From CAZNLS01 sp964573895 (GTDB taxonomy: Bacteria > Acidobacteriota > Aminicenantia > UBA2199), in NCBI GenBank assembly GCA_964573895.1, contig CAZNLS010000012.1:1-35563 (forward strand): DNA of 35,563 bases, given 5' to 3'. The position numbers and the translations under genes were made by a program. Below, piece after piece: positions 9,487-16,576 of this stretch. Every line of letters begins with the position of its first letter. Position 1 is the stretch's first letter. The notes below the pieces were generated by a model, which saw nothing but the letters and a program-made list of their open reading frames with translations, was not told the origin of the DNA and made no database searches.

Positions 9487-9515
9487 TTGTAAATTTTTTT
9501 TCTTTATGATATTTT
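9487..9515 (+). promoter_or_regulatory. Putative sigma70-type promoter for the mini-ORF/nhaC cluster
   Basis: TTGTAA at 9487-9492 and TATTTT at 9510-9515 are separated by exactly 17 bases, with a TGa extended -10 just before the second box. The boxes match consensus at four of six positions each. The position fits transcription of the mini-ORF, nhaC and following genes. The surroundings are extremely T-rich, so chance matches are easy. Confidence 0.35.
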
Positions 9516-9524
9516 TAAAAATAT
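9509..9524. repeat. Perfect 16-base AT-only palindrome
   Basis: Bases 9509-9524 read ATATTTTTAAAAATAT, which is its own reverse complement. It overlaps the proposed -10 element and lies 40 bases before the mini-ORF ribosome-binding site. It could be an operator half-site pair or a weak hairpin, or simply a product of AT-rich composition. Confidence 0.5.
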
Positions 9525-9563
9525 TTTAATTTTGCGATGATTAAAAATATTTGAAGGAGATAA

Positions 9564-9668
9564 ATGAAATATATAAAAGTTATTTTACCGATTATTTTCT
9601 CTTTTCTTATTTCCCCTAACTTGAAGAGATTAAGGATTAACCGGATAAAAAATGAACAAAACAATTGA
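9564..9668 (+). CDS. Mini-ORF, 34 residues, upstream of nhaC (leader peptide or gene remnant)
   Basis: An ATG at 9564 follows a strong GAAGGAG ribosome-binding site (9553-9559) and opens a 34-codon frame ending with TGA at 9666-9668. The peptide begins like a signal peptide or membrane anchor (MKYIKVILPIIFSFLIS) and then turns basic. It overlaps the nhaC start by 17 bases, and nhaC itself has only a distant AAGGA at 9632-9636. Translation of this mini-ORF may therefore feed ribosomes to nhaC. The alternative is the decayed 5' end of a lost secreted-protein gene. No homology is recognised. Confidence 0.4.
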   Translation: MKYIKVILPIIFSFLISPNLKRLRINRIKNEQNN

Positions 9669-11067
9669 TGAAAAAGATAAACCGGGATTTTTTATTGCGC
9701 TGATCCCGATCATTGCAATGATGCTGCTCCTTGTAGTCGGATATGGAGTCCTGAAGATTAAAGCCCAGGTTCTCCTGATATCCGCAGCTTTTATAACTGG
9801 TATTATCGGGATGGTGCTCGGCTTTAAATGGAAGGTTATGGAAAAGAGTATTATTTCCAGTATTCACAAGGCAATGCCCGCAATTCTTATTATGCTCTGT
9901 GTTGGAATCCTGATTGGTTCCTGGATAGCAGCCGGAACGATACCGATGATCATATATTTCGGACTAAAACTCATTTCTCCCAAATTTTTTCTTGTTACCG
10001 CCAGTTTTGTCTGCTCGGTTACATCAATTGCAACCGGTACATCCTGGGGGACAATTGGGACACTCGGAGTTGCATTTATGGGAATAGCAACAGCGCTGGG
10101 AATCCCGGTCGGTGCATCTGCAGGAGCTATAGTTGCCGGTGCATATTTTGGTGATAAAATGTCTCCTTTTTCAGATGTAACCAATTTAGCTCCTGTTGCG
10201 GCCGGATCAAATCTTTTCGATCATATTAAGCATATGATGTTTTCGGCAGGGCCAGCATGGCTTATAGGTCTTGCCATCTACTTTTTCATAGGTCTCGGTT
10301 ATAAAACGGGGAATACGGAATCGGAAATGATGAATACGATTATGACGACGTTGAAAAATAATTTCACATTTAATGTTCTTCTACTCTTACCTTTAATTAT
10401 AGTGTTTTATTTTGCATTTGCTAAAAAGCCGGTGCTTCCTGGAATGCTTCTCTCCTCATTTACCGCGGGTCTGCTTGCACTCATTTTCCAGCACGCTTCT
10501 ATTACTGATATCGCTGCTGCCATGAATAGCGGATATGTTTCAAAGACCGGTGTAGCAGTTGTGGATAAACTTATCTCGAGAGGCGGCATGATGAGCATGA
10601 TGGAGGTTCAGCTTGTTGCCTTTACTGCATTCTCATTCTCGGGAATAATGCAGGGAACCGGGATGCTTGATGTGATTTTTAAAAAAATAATGAGGTTTAC
10701 GGAAAAAGTATGGAGTATTGTTCTTGCAACTGTCGGAACCTCGATATTAACTGCTCTTGTTACCGGAAGTTCTTATCTTTCAATGATCGTACCGGGTGAA
10801 TTAATGTCACCTGCATTTAAAAGGAAAAAACTTGCTGCAAAAAATCTTTCGAGAATTATTGAAGAAGCGGGTGCGATAATGGTTCCTCTGATTCCCTGGA
10901 GTATGGCGGGAGTCTATGTTACCGGAACAATTGGAGTCTCCCCTTTTGAATATCTGCCATATGCATTTATGAATTATTTGTCTGTTATTATTCTTGTCTT
11001 TTTCGGATTTACAGGAATTACAATGGCTCCAAAGATTAGTGATGATGAAACCAGGATAGGAAGTTAA
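9652..11067 (+). CDS. nhaC: NhaC-family Na+/H+ antiporter
   Basis: This is a polytopic inner-membrane transporter of 471 residues with about 11-12 hydrophobic helices. The family hallmark is clear near residues 125-185: ATGTSWGTIGTLGVAFMGIA followed by GAYFGDKMSPFSDVTNLAP. A second conserved region, 'GSSYLSMIVPGELM', lies near residue 375, and 'EEAGAIMVPLIPWSMAGVY' near residue 405. NhaC proteins exchange Na+ for H+; some relatives instead exchange organic solutes, such as malate/lactate antiporters. Its place directly upstream of RidA and a peptidase-like amidohydrolase allows a substrate-linked role. It ends one base before the ridA start. Confidence 0.9.
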   Translation: MNKTIDEKDKPGFFIALIPIIAMMLLLVVGYGVLKIKAQVLLISAAFITGIIGMVLGFKWKVMEKSIISSIHKAMPAILIMLCVGILIGSWIAAGTIPMIIYFGLKLISPKFFLVTASFVCSVTSIATGTSWGTIGTLGVAFMGIATALGIPVGASAGAIVAGAYFGDKMSPFSDVTNLAPVAAGSNLFDHIKHMMFSAGPAWLIGLAIYFFIGLGYKTGNTESEMMNTIMTTLKNNFTFNVLLLLPLIIVFYFAFAKKPVLPGMLLSSFTAGLLALIFQHASITDIAAAMNSGYVSKTGVAVVDKLISRGGMMSMMEVQLVAFTAFSFSGIMQGTGMLDVIFKKIMRFTEKVWSIVLATVGTSILTALVTGSSYLSMIVPGELMSPAFKRKKLAAKNLSRIIEEAGAIMVPLIPWSMAGVYVTGTIGVSPFEYLPYAFMNYLSVIILVFFGFTGITMAPKISDDETRIGS

Positions 11068-11068
11068 A

Positions 11069-11476
11069 ATGAGTGATCCTGAAATTATATTTACAAAAGA
11101 TGCTCCGCTGCCGGCTGGCCACTATTCACAGGGTATAAAATACGGGGACCTGATTTATGTTTCCGGACAACTACCAATAGATCCGAAAACTGGAAAGCCT
11201 GCAGAAACGAGGATAGAAGATCAGGTTAAAAGAGCACTACTAAATGTCAAAGCAATCCTTGAATCAGGAGGAAGCAGTATTGAAAATGTCCTGAAAACAA
11301 CAGTTTATATCAGTGATATATCGCTCTGGAACAGAGTTAATAAGACATATTCCGAGTTTTTCGGAGATAACAGGCCTGCCAGAGCGGTTGTGCCCGTAAA
11401 AGAGCTTCATTTCGGACTTTCAGTTGAAATTGAAGCAATAGGTTTTATAAAAAGATCTGCCCCAGACATGAAATGA
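11069..11476 (+). CDS. ridA: RidA family reactive enamine/imine deaminase
   Basis: This is a 135-residue YjgF/YER057c/UK114-family protein. RidA hydrolyses reactive enamines such as 2-aminoacrylate, released by PLP enzymes acting on serine, cysteine or threonine, to keto acids and ammonia. The key residues match the E. coli positions: Arg105 in NRPARA and Glu120 in the final strand (SVEIEAIGF). The early motif 'YSQGIKYGDLIYVSGQLP' is also typical. It starts one base after nhaC. A threonine-synthase-like PLP enzyme lies two genes downstream, a logical source of such enamines (inference). Confidence 0.93.
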   Translation: MSDPEIIFTKDAPLPAGHYSQGIKYGDLIYVSGQLPIDPKTGKPAETRIEDQVKRALLNVKAILESGGSSIENVLKTTVYISDISLWNRVNKTYSEFFGDNRPARAVVPVKELHFGLSVEIEAIGFIKRSAPDMK

Positions 11477-11486
11477 AGGAGACAAA

Positions 11487-12674
11487 ATGGAAGCAAAGGA
11501 AAAACTAATTAAGTTGATTAAAAATACTGAAGTATTTTGTCCGAAACCTGCAGGAAAGAAAGATATTCTTATTGCATCAGATAAGATTGCGATGATATCC
11601 GACTCGATAAATCTCAATATTGATTCGGAAATTATTGATGGTAGAAGTAAAATAGCTGTACCCGGATTTATAGACAATCATGTTCATATCATTGGCGGTG
11701 GTGGAGAAGGAGGGTATGTCAACAGAACTCCTGAAATAAAATTAACGGACCTTACAAACGCAGGAGTCACAACAGTTATAGGATGTCTTGGAACCGACGG
11801 GTATTCAAGATCGATGAAAGAACTTCTTGCCAAGGCTTATGCATTGGAAGCGGAGGGAATTTCCACTTTTGTGTATACAGGAAATTACAGGGTCCCTCTA
11901 CTAACAGTCACCAAAAATATTCCTGAAGACCTGATTTTGATTAAGAAGATAATTGGAGCTGGAGAGGTTGCCATTTCCGATCATCGTTCTTCCCAGCCGA
12001 CTTTTGATGAATTGAAAAGATTGATTGCTGATACTCGAATAGGGGGGATTCTTTCCGGAAAAGCGGGAGTGGTGAATTTCCATATCGGCGATAGTGATCA
12101 GAGACTTGATATCCTCAACAGAATTGTTGCAGAAACAGAACTTCCGATAACCCAGATGTTACCAACTCACATCGGGCGTTCTCCGGAGCTGATAAGTGCC
12201 GCAATGGATTTTGCCAAACGGGGTGGTATGGTTGATCTTACAACCAGTGTCGGAAAAGAACTTGAAAAGGGTAAAACTGTTCAGACGGACAAAGTATTCA
12301 AATATTTTCTGGCAAATGGAGTTCCGCCGGAAAATATAAGTTTTTCTTCTGACGGGCAGGGCAGTCTGCCGGTGTTTGATAAAGACGGAAAATTTCTCTA
12401 TCTTGGGATAGGTAAGGTAAAGTCTCTGTTTGATCAGTTTAGAAAATCTGTAACAGATGAATCGATAGAGTTGGAGACCGCACTAAAACCGGTTACTCTA
12501 AACCCGGCAAGATACCTGAAATTAGAAGGCAAAGGCAGTATAAGTGAAGCTATGGATGCCGATCTTCTTCTGCTTGACAAAAACGATCTTTCACTTGATA
12601 CAGTTATAGCTAAGGGGAAAATCATGATCAGGGAGGAAGAGGTACTGGTCAAAGGCCGTTTCGAAAATAGATAA
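11487..12674 (+). CDS. iadA: Isoaspartyl dipeptidase-like metal-dependent amidohydrolase
   Basis: This is an amidohydrolase-superfamily protein of 395 residues, similar along its length to isoaspartyl dipeptidase IadA, which cleaves beta-aspartyl dipeptides arising from damaged proteins. The metal and substrate residues are in order: His65 and His67 in NHVHIIGGGGE, Glu74, His199 in FHIGDS, His228 in PTHIGRSP and Asp289 in SSDGQGS. The ISDHRSSQP segment is also kept. At the position of the carboxylated lysine of the E. coli enzyme (Lys162) there is Glu160, with one residue inserted nearby. The start has an AAGGAG site at 11475-11480. It sits 10 bases after ridA. A different cyclic-amide or acyl-amino-acid substrate is possible. 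Confidence 0.85.
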   Translation: MEAKEKLIKLIKNTEVFCPKPAGKKDILIASDKIAMISDSINLNIDSEIIDGRSKIAVPGFIDNHVHIIGGGGEGGYVNRTPEIKLTDLTNAGVTTVIGCLGTDGYSRSMKELLAKAYALEAEGISTFVYTGNYRVPLLTVTKNIPEDLILIKKIIGAGEVAISDHRSSQPTFDELKRLIADTRIGGILSGKAGVVNFHIGDSDQRLDILNRIVAETELPITQMLPTHIGRSPELISAAMDFAKRGGMVDLTTSVGKELEKGKTVQTDKVFKYFLANGVPPENISFSSDGQGSLPVFDKDGKFLYLGIGKVKSLFDQFRKSVTDESIELETALKPVTLNPARYLKLEGKGSISEAMDADLLLLDKNDLSLDTVIAKGKIMIREEEVLVKGRFENR

Positions 12675-12721
12675 ACTAAGGAAATGTAGAGTTATAAATG
12701 CGAAAACGGGAATAGTGATTT

Positions 12722-13885
12722 ATGGAAATGGGAAAAAAGGAATATAAAAGAAGAAAATTTGTATGTATCAACTGCGGGAAAGAGGAGGCAGTTGAAACTT
12801 TTAATTTTAGATGCGGATGTGGAGGACCATTCAAACTTGAGCATGATCTGAGATACTCTGAAAAAAGGATAAACAGGGATGTTTACGGAATGTGGAGATA
12901 TGGACCGTTTATTCCTGTTAAGCAAAAACCGGAAGTCATCAGTCTCGGAGAAGGGATGACACCCATTGTTCAGGTTGCAAATGAAAAGGTTGATCTCAAT
13001 TTTAAACTTGAGTTTCTTTCACCGACAGGTTCCTTCAAAGACAGGGGGGCTTCAGTGCTATTCAGTTTCCTGAAAGAGTTGGGAATTAAAAGTTGTGTGG
13101 AGGATTCATCCGGGAATGCCGCTTCGGCAGCCGCAGCATATTCTGCCCGCGCAGGAATTGATTGTGAGATCTACTGCCCCGATTATACATCTGCCGGTAA
13201 ATTAATTCAGGTACTTGCATACGGGTCAAAATTGAACAGGATCAGGGGGACACGCAACGACACTTCGATTGCAGTAGAAATTGCAGCCGGGAATAGTTAT
13301 TATGCCTCACACAATTGGAACCCCTTCTTTATTGAAGGAACAAAAACAATCGCATATGAGATAGTTGAGCAGACAAAAATGAAACTCTTTGATAATATTA
13401 TAATACCTCTTGGATACGGAGGTCTTTTCAGAGGAATAGGTTCAGCTTTTATCGAAATGTATCAATCCGGAGCAATAAGAAAGATCCCAAAATTATTTGG
13501 AGTGCAATCTGAGCAATGCTGTCCTCTTTATGATGCATTTCATCAGAAACGAAATATCGACAACAATTATGTACAGCCGGGTCCTACACTGGCCGAAGGT
13601 ATTTGCGGGACAAGACCTGTAGCTTCAACTGAAATTTTGGAGATGATTAAATTGAGTGGAGGCAGTATCACTACTGTTAAAGAACATGAAATAGAAAGTG
13701 GAATGAATTATCTTTCTTCAAAAGGATTATTTGTTGAACCTACATCAGCTGTTGTTGCGTCAGCAGTTAGAAAATTTATTCTATCCGGGGAGATTTTGTC
13801 GGGGGAAACGGTGCTTGCTATTTTGACGGGAACCGGGTTAAAAGCTGCAGATAAATATGAAAAAACTCTGAAAAGATCAATCTGA
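12722..13885 (+). CDS. thrC: Threonine synthase-like PLP-dependent enzyme with N-terminal zinc ribbon
   Basis: This is a fold-type II PLP enzyme of 387 residues, close to short threonine synthases, which convert O-phosphohomoserine to threonine. A zinc-ribbon-like head has the pairs C15-x2-C18 and C31-x-C33. The PLP lysine is Lys106 in PTGSFKDRGA. The SSGNAASAAAAY loop follows at 129-140, then a GYGG phosphate loop and a C-terminal TGTGLKAAD. No homoserine dehydrogenase or kinase gene is nearby. The neighbours are nhaC, ridA and iadA, so a degradative or related beta/gamma-elimination role, or a cysteate-synthase-like activity, cannot be excluded. It starts 47 bases after iadA with no clear ribosome-binding site. 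An alternative ATG lies two codons downstream. Confidence 0.8.
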   Translation: MEMGKKEYKRRKFVCINCGKEEAVETFNFRCGCGGPFKLEHDLRYSEKRINRDVYGMWRYGPFIPVKQKPEVISLGEGMTPIVQVANEKVDLNFKLEFLSPTGSFKDRGASVLFSFLKELGIKSCVEDSSGNAASAAAAYSARAGIDCEIYCPDYTSAGKLIQVLAYGSKLNRIRGTRNDTSIAVEIAAGNSYYASHNWNPFFIEGTKTIAYEIVEQTKMKLFDNIIIPLGYGGLFRGIGSAFIEMYQSGAIRKIPKLFGVQSEQCCPLYDAFHQKRNIDNNYVQPGPTLAEGICGTRPVASTEILEMIKLSGGSITTVKEHEIESGMNYLSSKGLFVEPTSAVVASAVRKFILSGEILSGETVLAILTGTGLKAADKYEKTLKRSI

Positions 13886-13907
13886 ACTACTTATTACTGA
13901 GCAGTTT

Positions 13908-14528
13908 TCAGGGTCTATCCTCTTCCATAAACTTTCTATAGTCTGTTTTATCCTTCTTCATTTTTTTATAAAGTTTTAAACATACCCATGCATCAGTTGC
14001 TGCATAAATCTTCTGCTTTTCTGATAATTCGCTCCTTGCCCAATTTGTAGTCTGAGCATTCTTCACAAGTCTTTTTCCAAGATAGCGGGCAGTAAGACCC
14101 CGGGCGCCTGTCTGGATAATCCCCTTTATACGGGCAATAGCACTCAAATCTGTAAGACCTGCAAGTACAATCCCGTTAAAGCTTTTCATCTTAGTGATAT
14201 CGTGTTCAAGACCGATCCCGATTTTTTTGATTTTATCAGAAGTTAAAAGAGGTTCAAGAATTTCCTCCAATCCATTCCCGTTCAGCCTGAAAAGGTATGC
14301 GGTTTTTTTTGTTGCTATCTGAACCAATGATATAGGGAAAGATTGACCCTGCCTGAACGCAGGTCTGCTCTCAGTATCGAAGCCGACTCTTTTTTCGCGG
14401 AAAATTTTTTTTAGTGCCGTCTCAGCTCTGAGGGAATCTTCGATCAATTCAATCTTTCCTCCAAATTTTATAATTGGAAGTGAATTGATATATTCTTTGC
14501 TAAGCCTGTTTTGTTTTGGGAATTTCAC
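13908..14528 (-). CDS. DEDDy-type 3'-5' exonuclease (RNase D-like domain only)
   Basis: This is a 206-residue single-domain exonuclease of the DnaQ/RNase D superfamily. The three motifs are Exo I with Asp51 and Glu53 (GFDTES), Exo II with Asp110 (IGIGLEHDI), and Exo III with Tyr175 and Asp179 (YAATDAWV). It lacks the HRDC domain of RNase D, so the substrate (RNA or DNA) is open. The start is a GTG, 8 bases after the glyA stop, with no obvious ribosome-binding site. It is therefore probably coupled to glyA as the last gene of the rpiB-glyA-exonuclease run. It converges on the threonine-synthase-like gene with only 22 bases between them. Confidence 0.87.
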   Translation of the reverse strand: MKFPKQNRLSKEYINSLPIIKFGGKIELIEDSLRAETALKKIFREKRVGFDTESRPAFRQGQSFPISLVQIATKKTAYLFRLNGNGLEEILEPLLTSDKIKKIGIGLEHDITKMKSFNGIVLAGLTDLSAIARIKGIIQTGARGLTARYLGKRLVKNAQTTNWARSELSEKQKIYAATDAWVCLKLYKKMKKDKTDYRKFMEEDRP

Positions 14529-14536
14529 TTTGACAA

Positions 14537-15814
14537 TCAGCCCATAAGTTTTCTATATTTAGAGATGATATCATCATATATCGGAAATGAAGATGTGAGT
14601 TCCCGTACCTTGTTTTTAATGCTGATAAGAGCCGATTCATTTCCTGTATTGTTAAGTGCTTCAAAAATCAGATTAGCAACAATTTTCATTTCAGATTCTT
14701 TCATTCCCCTGGTTGTAAGTGAAGGAGTCCCCAGCCTAATTCCCGAGCTCACCATTGGAGGATTTTTATCAAATGGGATTGTGTTTTTATTAACTGTGAT
14801 ACCGGCAATATCAAGGGCTGTTTCAGCATCTTTTCCGGTGATATTTATAGGTGTTACGTCAACCAGCATCAGGTGGTTGTCAGTTCCTCCTGAGACTATA
14901 CGTAATCCGAGCTCTGCTAATGCATCGGATAATGCAATTGCGTTTTTTACGGTTTGCTCCTGGTAAAGTTTGAACTCATCCTGCATTGCCAATTTGAAAC
15001 ATACCGCTTTTGCAGCAATTACATGTTCAAGCGGTCCGCCTTGTATCCCGGGAAAAACGACTTTTCTTAGTTCTTTAAGATATTTCTTTTTTGACAATAT
15101 CATTCCGCCTCTGGGGCCTCTTAGAGTTTTATGTGTTGTTGATGTAACAAAATCGGCGTATTGCACAGGAGAAGGATGGACACCTGCTGCAACCAATCCG
15201 GCAATATGCGCCATATCGACAACCAGCACTGCATCGACCATATCTGCAATTTCCCTGAATTTTTTAAAATCTATAAAGCGTGGGTAAGCAGAAGCACCTG
15301 CAACGATCAGTTTGGGTTTATGTTCTTTAGCAAGGTTTTCAAGGATATCGTAATCTATCCTTTCCGTCTCCCTGTTAACTCCGTAAAAAACAACATTATA
15401 AAATTTTCCTGAAAAATTAAGCGGATGCCCGTGAGAGAGATGACCTCCGTGAGATAAATCCATTCCGAACATTGTATCACCGGGTTTCAGCATGGTCATA
15501 TAGACTGCCATATTAGCCTGGGTCCCGGAGTGCGGCTGGACATTTGCATATTCTGCTCCAAAAAGTGCCTTTGCTCTTGTTGTAGCCAGTTTTTCGGCTA
15601 CATCAACAAACTCACATCCTCCGTAATATCTTTTTTTCGGATATCCTTCGGCGTACTTATTAGTCAGAACAGATCCCATCGCCTCCATAATTCCGTTAGG
15701 CACAAAGTTTTCCGATGCAATCAATTCAAGGTTATTATTCTGGCGCTCCGTTTCATTCAATACAACATTTGCAATTTCCGGGTCCAGTGTAAAGAGATCT
15801 TTTTTTAAAAACAT
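14537..15814 (-). CDS. glyA: Serine hydroxymethyltransferase
   Basis: This is the PLP enzyme that interconverts serine and glycine while charging tetrahydrofolate with a one-carbon unit. The 425 residues are normal for the family. Landmarks are LIASENFVP near 32, YYGGCEFVD near 63, HSGTQAN near 95, and the PLP lysine Lys229 in TSTTHKTLRGPRGG, the same number as in E. coli. A good GAGGAG ribosome-binding site precedes the start. It lies 11 bases downstream of rpiB, an arrangement seen in many bacteria. Confidence 0.98.
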   Translation of the reverse strand: MFLKKDLFTLDPEIANVVLNETERQNNNLELIASENFVPNGIMEAMGSVLTNKYAEGYPKKRYYGGCEFVDVAEKLATTRAKALFGAEYANVQPHSGTQANMAVYMTMLKPGDTMFGMDLSHGGHLSHGHPLNFSGKFYNVVFYGVNRETERIDYDILENLAKEHKPKLIVAGASAYPRFIDFKKFREIADMVDAVLVVDMAHIAGLVAAGVHPSPVQYADFVTSTTHKTLRGPRGGMILSKKKYLKELRKVVFPGIQGGPLEHVIAAKAVCFKLAMQDEFKLYQEQTVKNAIALSDALAELGLRIVSGGTDNHLMLVDVTPINITGKDAETALDIAGITVNKNTIPFDKNPPMVSSGIRLGTPSLTTRGMKESEMKIVANLIFEALNNTGNESALISIKNKVRELTSSFPIYDDIISKYRKLMG

Positions 15815-15825
15815 TTATTGCTCCT

Positions 15826-16278
15826 CTATTTAAAATTATTTTCTTCAATATCCTGTAGTAAATCCAGTCTTTTTTTATGCCTTCCACCTTCGAATTCTGT
15901 TTTTAGCCAAACATCCAGGATTTTCAATGCTTTTTTTTCTGATATAACCCTTGCACCGAGATTTAATACATTTGAATTGTTGTGACGGCGTGACATTTCG
16001 GCCATATATTCGTCTGTGCACAAAGCAGCCCTGACATTTTTGAATTTATTCGCAACCATTGACATCCCTATTCCTGTGCCGCAAATAATTACGGCTTTGG
16101 AATTTTTTGGATCCTTAGATACTTCGACAGCTCCTTTGGCCCCTGAAACCGGCCAGTCTGATTTTTCACCGGAATAGACTCCAAGGTCAAAAAAAACATA
16201 TCCACCTTTTTCAAGGTAGAACCTGACTGCTTCTTTCAGTTTGAATCCGGCATGATCGGAAGCGATGTATATTTTCAT
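15826..16278 (-). CDS. rpiB: Ribose-5-phosphate isomerase B
   Basis: RpiB interconverts ribulose-5-phosphate and ribose-5-phosphate in the pentose phosphate pathway. The 150 residues contain the family residues at the same numbers as E. coli RpiB: Asp8-His9, Cys66 (general base) and Thr68 in CGTGIGMS, His99, and Arg133. The usual DYPDY-type segment is altered to DWPVSG at 41-46. A TGGAG ribosome-binding site precedes the ATG. It is the first gene of the minus-strand run with glyA and the exonuclease. A putative promoter lies 29-57 bases upstream. Confidence 0.95.
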   Translation of the reverse strand: MKIYIASDHAGFKLKEAVRFYLEKGGYVFFDLGVYSGEKSDWPVSGAKGAVEVSKDPKNSKAVIICGTGIGMSMVANKFKNVRAALCTDEYMAEMSRRHNNSNVLNLGARVISEKKALKILDVWLKTEFEGGRHKKRLDLLQDIEENNFK

Positions 16279-16306
16279 ATAAGCTCCATGATAAAAGCTA
16301 TGTTAT

Positions 16307-16335
16307 CTTTTAATATAAATTTGCGAAAATGTCAA
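16307..16335 (-). promoter_or_regulatory. Putative sigma70-type promoter for rpiB-glyA
   Basis: On the minus strand, TTGACA (16335-16330) matches the -35 consensus perfectly and is followed after 17 bases by TAAAAG (16312-16307), a four-of-six -10 match. It lies 29 bases before the rpiB start codon. Between this and the divergent promoter (16336-16498) I see no gene or clear repeat. Confidence 0.5.
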
Positions 16336-16498
16336 AAATCTGATGTGTTTGCATGATGCGAAAAAGATCTTTTCAGCGTCATTAAGAATGAACGGGGGTC
16401 AGAAAAACCTTGTAAAAATCATGGAAAAGATAAAATAATTATACTGTTTTGGGTAAAGTTATCGACCTGCAATATATTTTTTGCCCGGGAATGTGAAG

Positions 16499-16527
16499 TT
16501 GACTTGAAACGGTTATTGGATTATACT
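16499..16527 (+). promoter_or_regulatory. Strong sigma70-type promoter for the cDPGS-like/arcC operon
   Basis: TTGACT (16499-16504) and TATACT (16522-16527) are separated by exactly 17 bases; each box matches consensus at five of six positions. The predicted transcript would start near 16534, leaving a leader of about 43 bases before the ATG at 16577. That leader ends in a near-perfect AAAGGAGG ribosome-binding site at 16564-16571. This is the best promoter/ribosome-binding-site pair I found in the window, which suggests strong expression. Confidence 0.7.
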
Positions 16528-16576
16528 TCCTCTTTAAAAAAAAATTGATTGTTTAACTGCATAAAAGGAGGAATAC

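Noticed and set aside
9493..9501. T-run after the SpoU gene as an intrinsic terminator
   Set aside because: No GC-rich stem precedes it; the CTTGT copies nearby are direct, not inverted, repeats.
13868..13911. Inverted repeat CTGAAAA / TTTTCAG between the convergent thrC-like and exonuclease genes as a terminator
   Set aside because: Seven base pairs with a loop of 30 bases and no following T-run on either strand; too weak to call.
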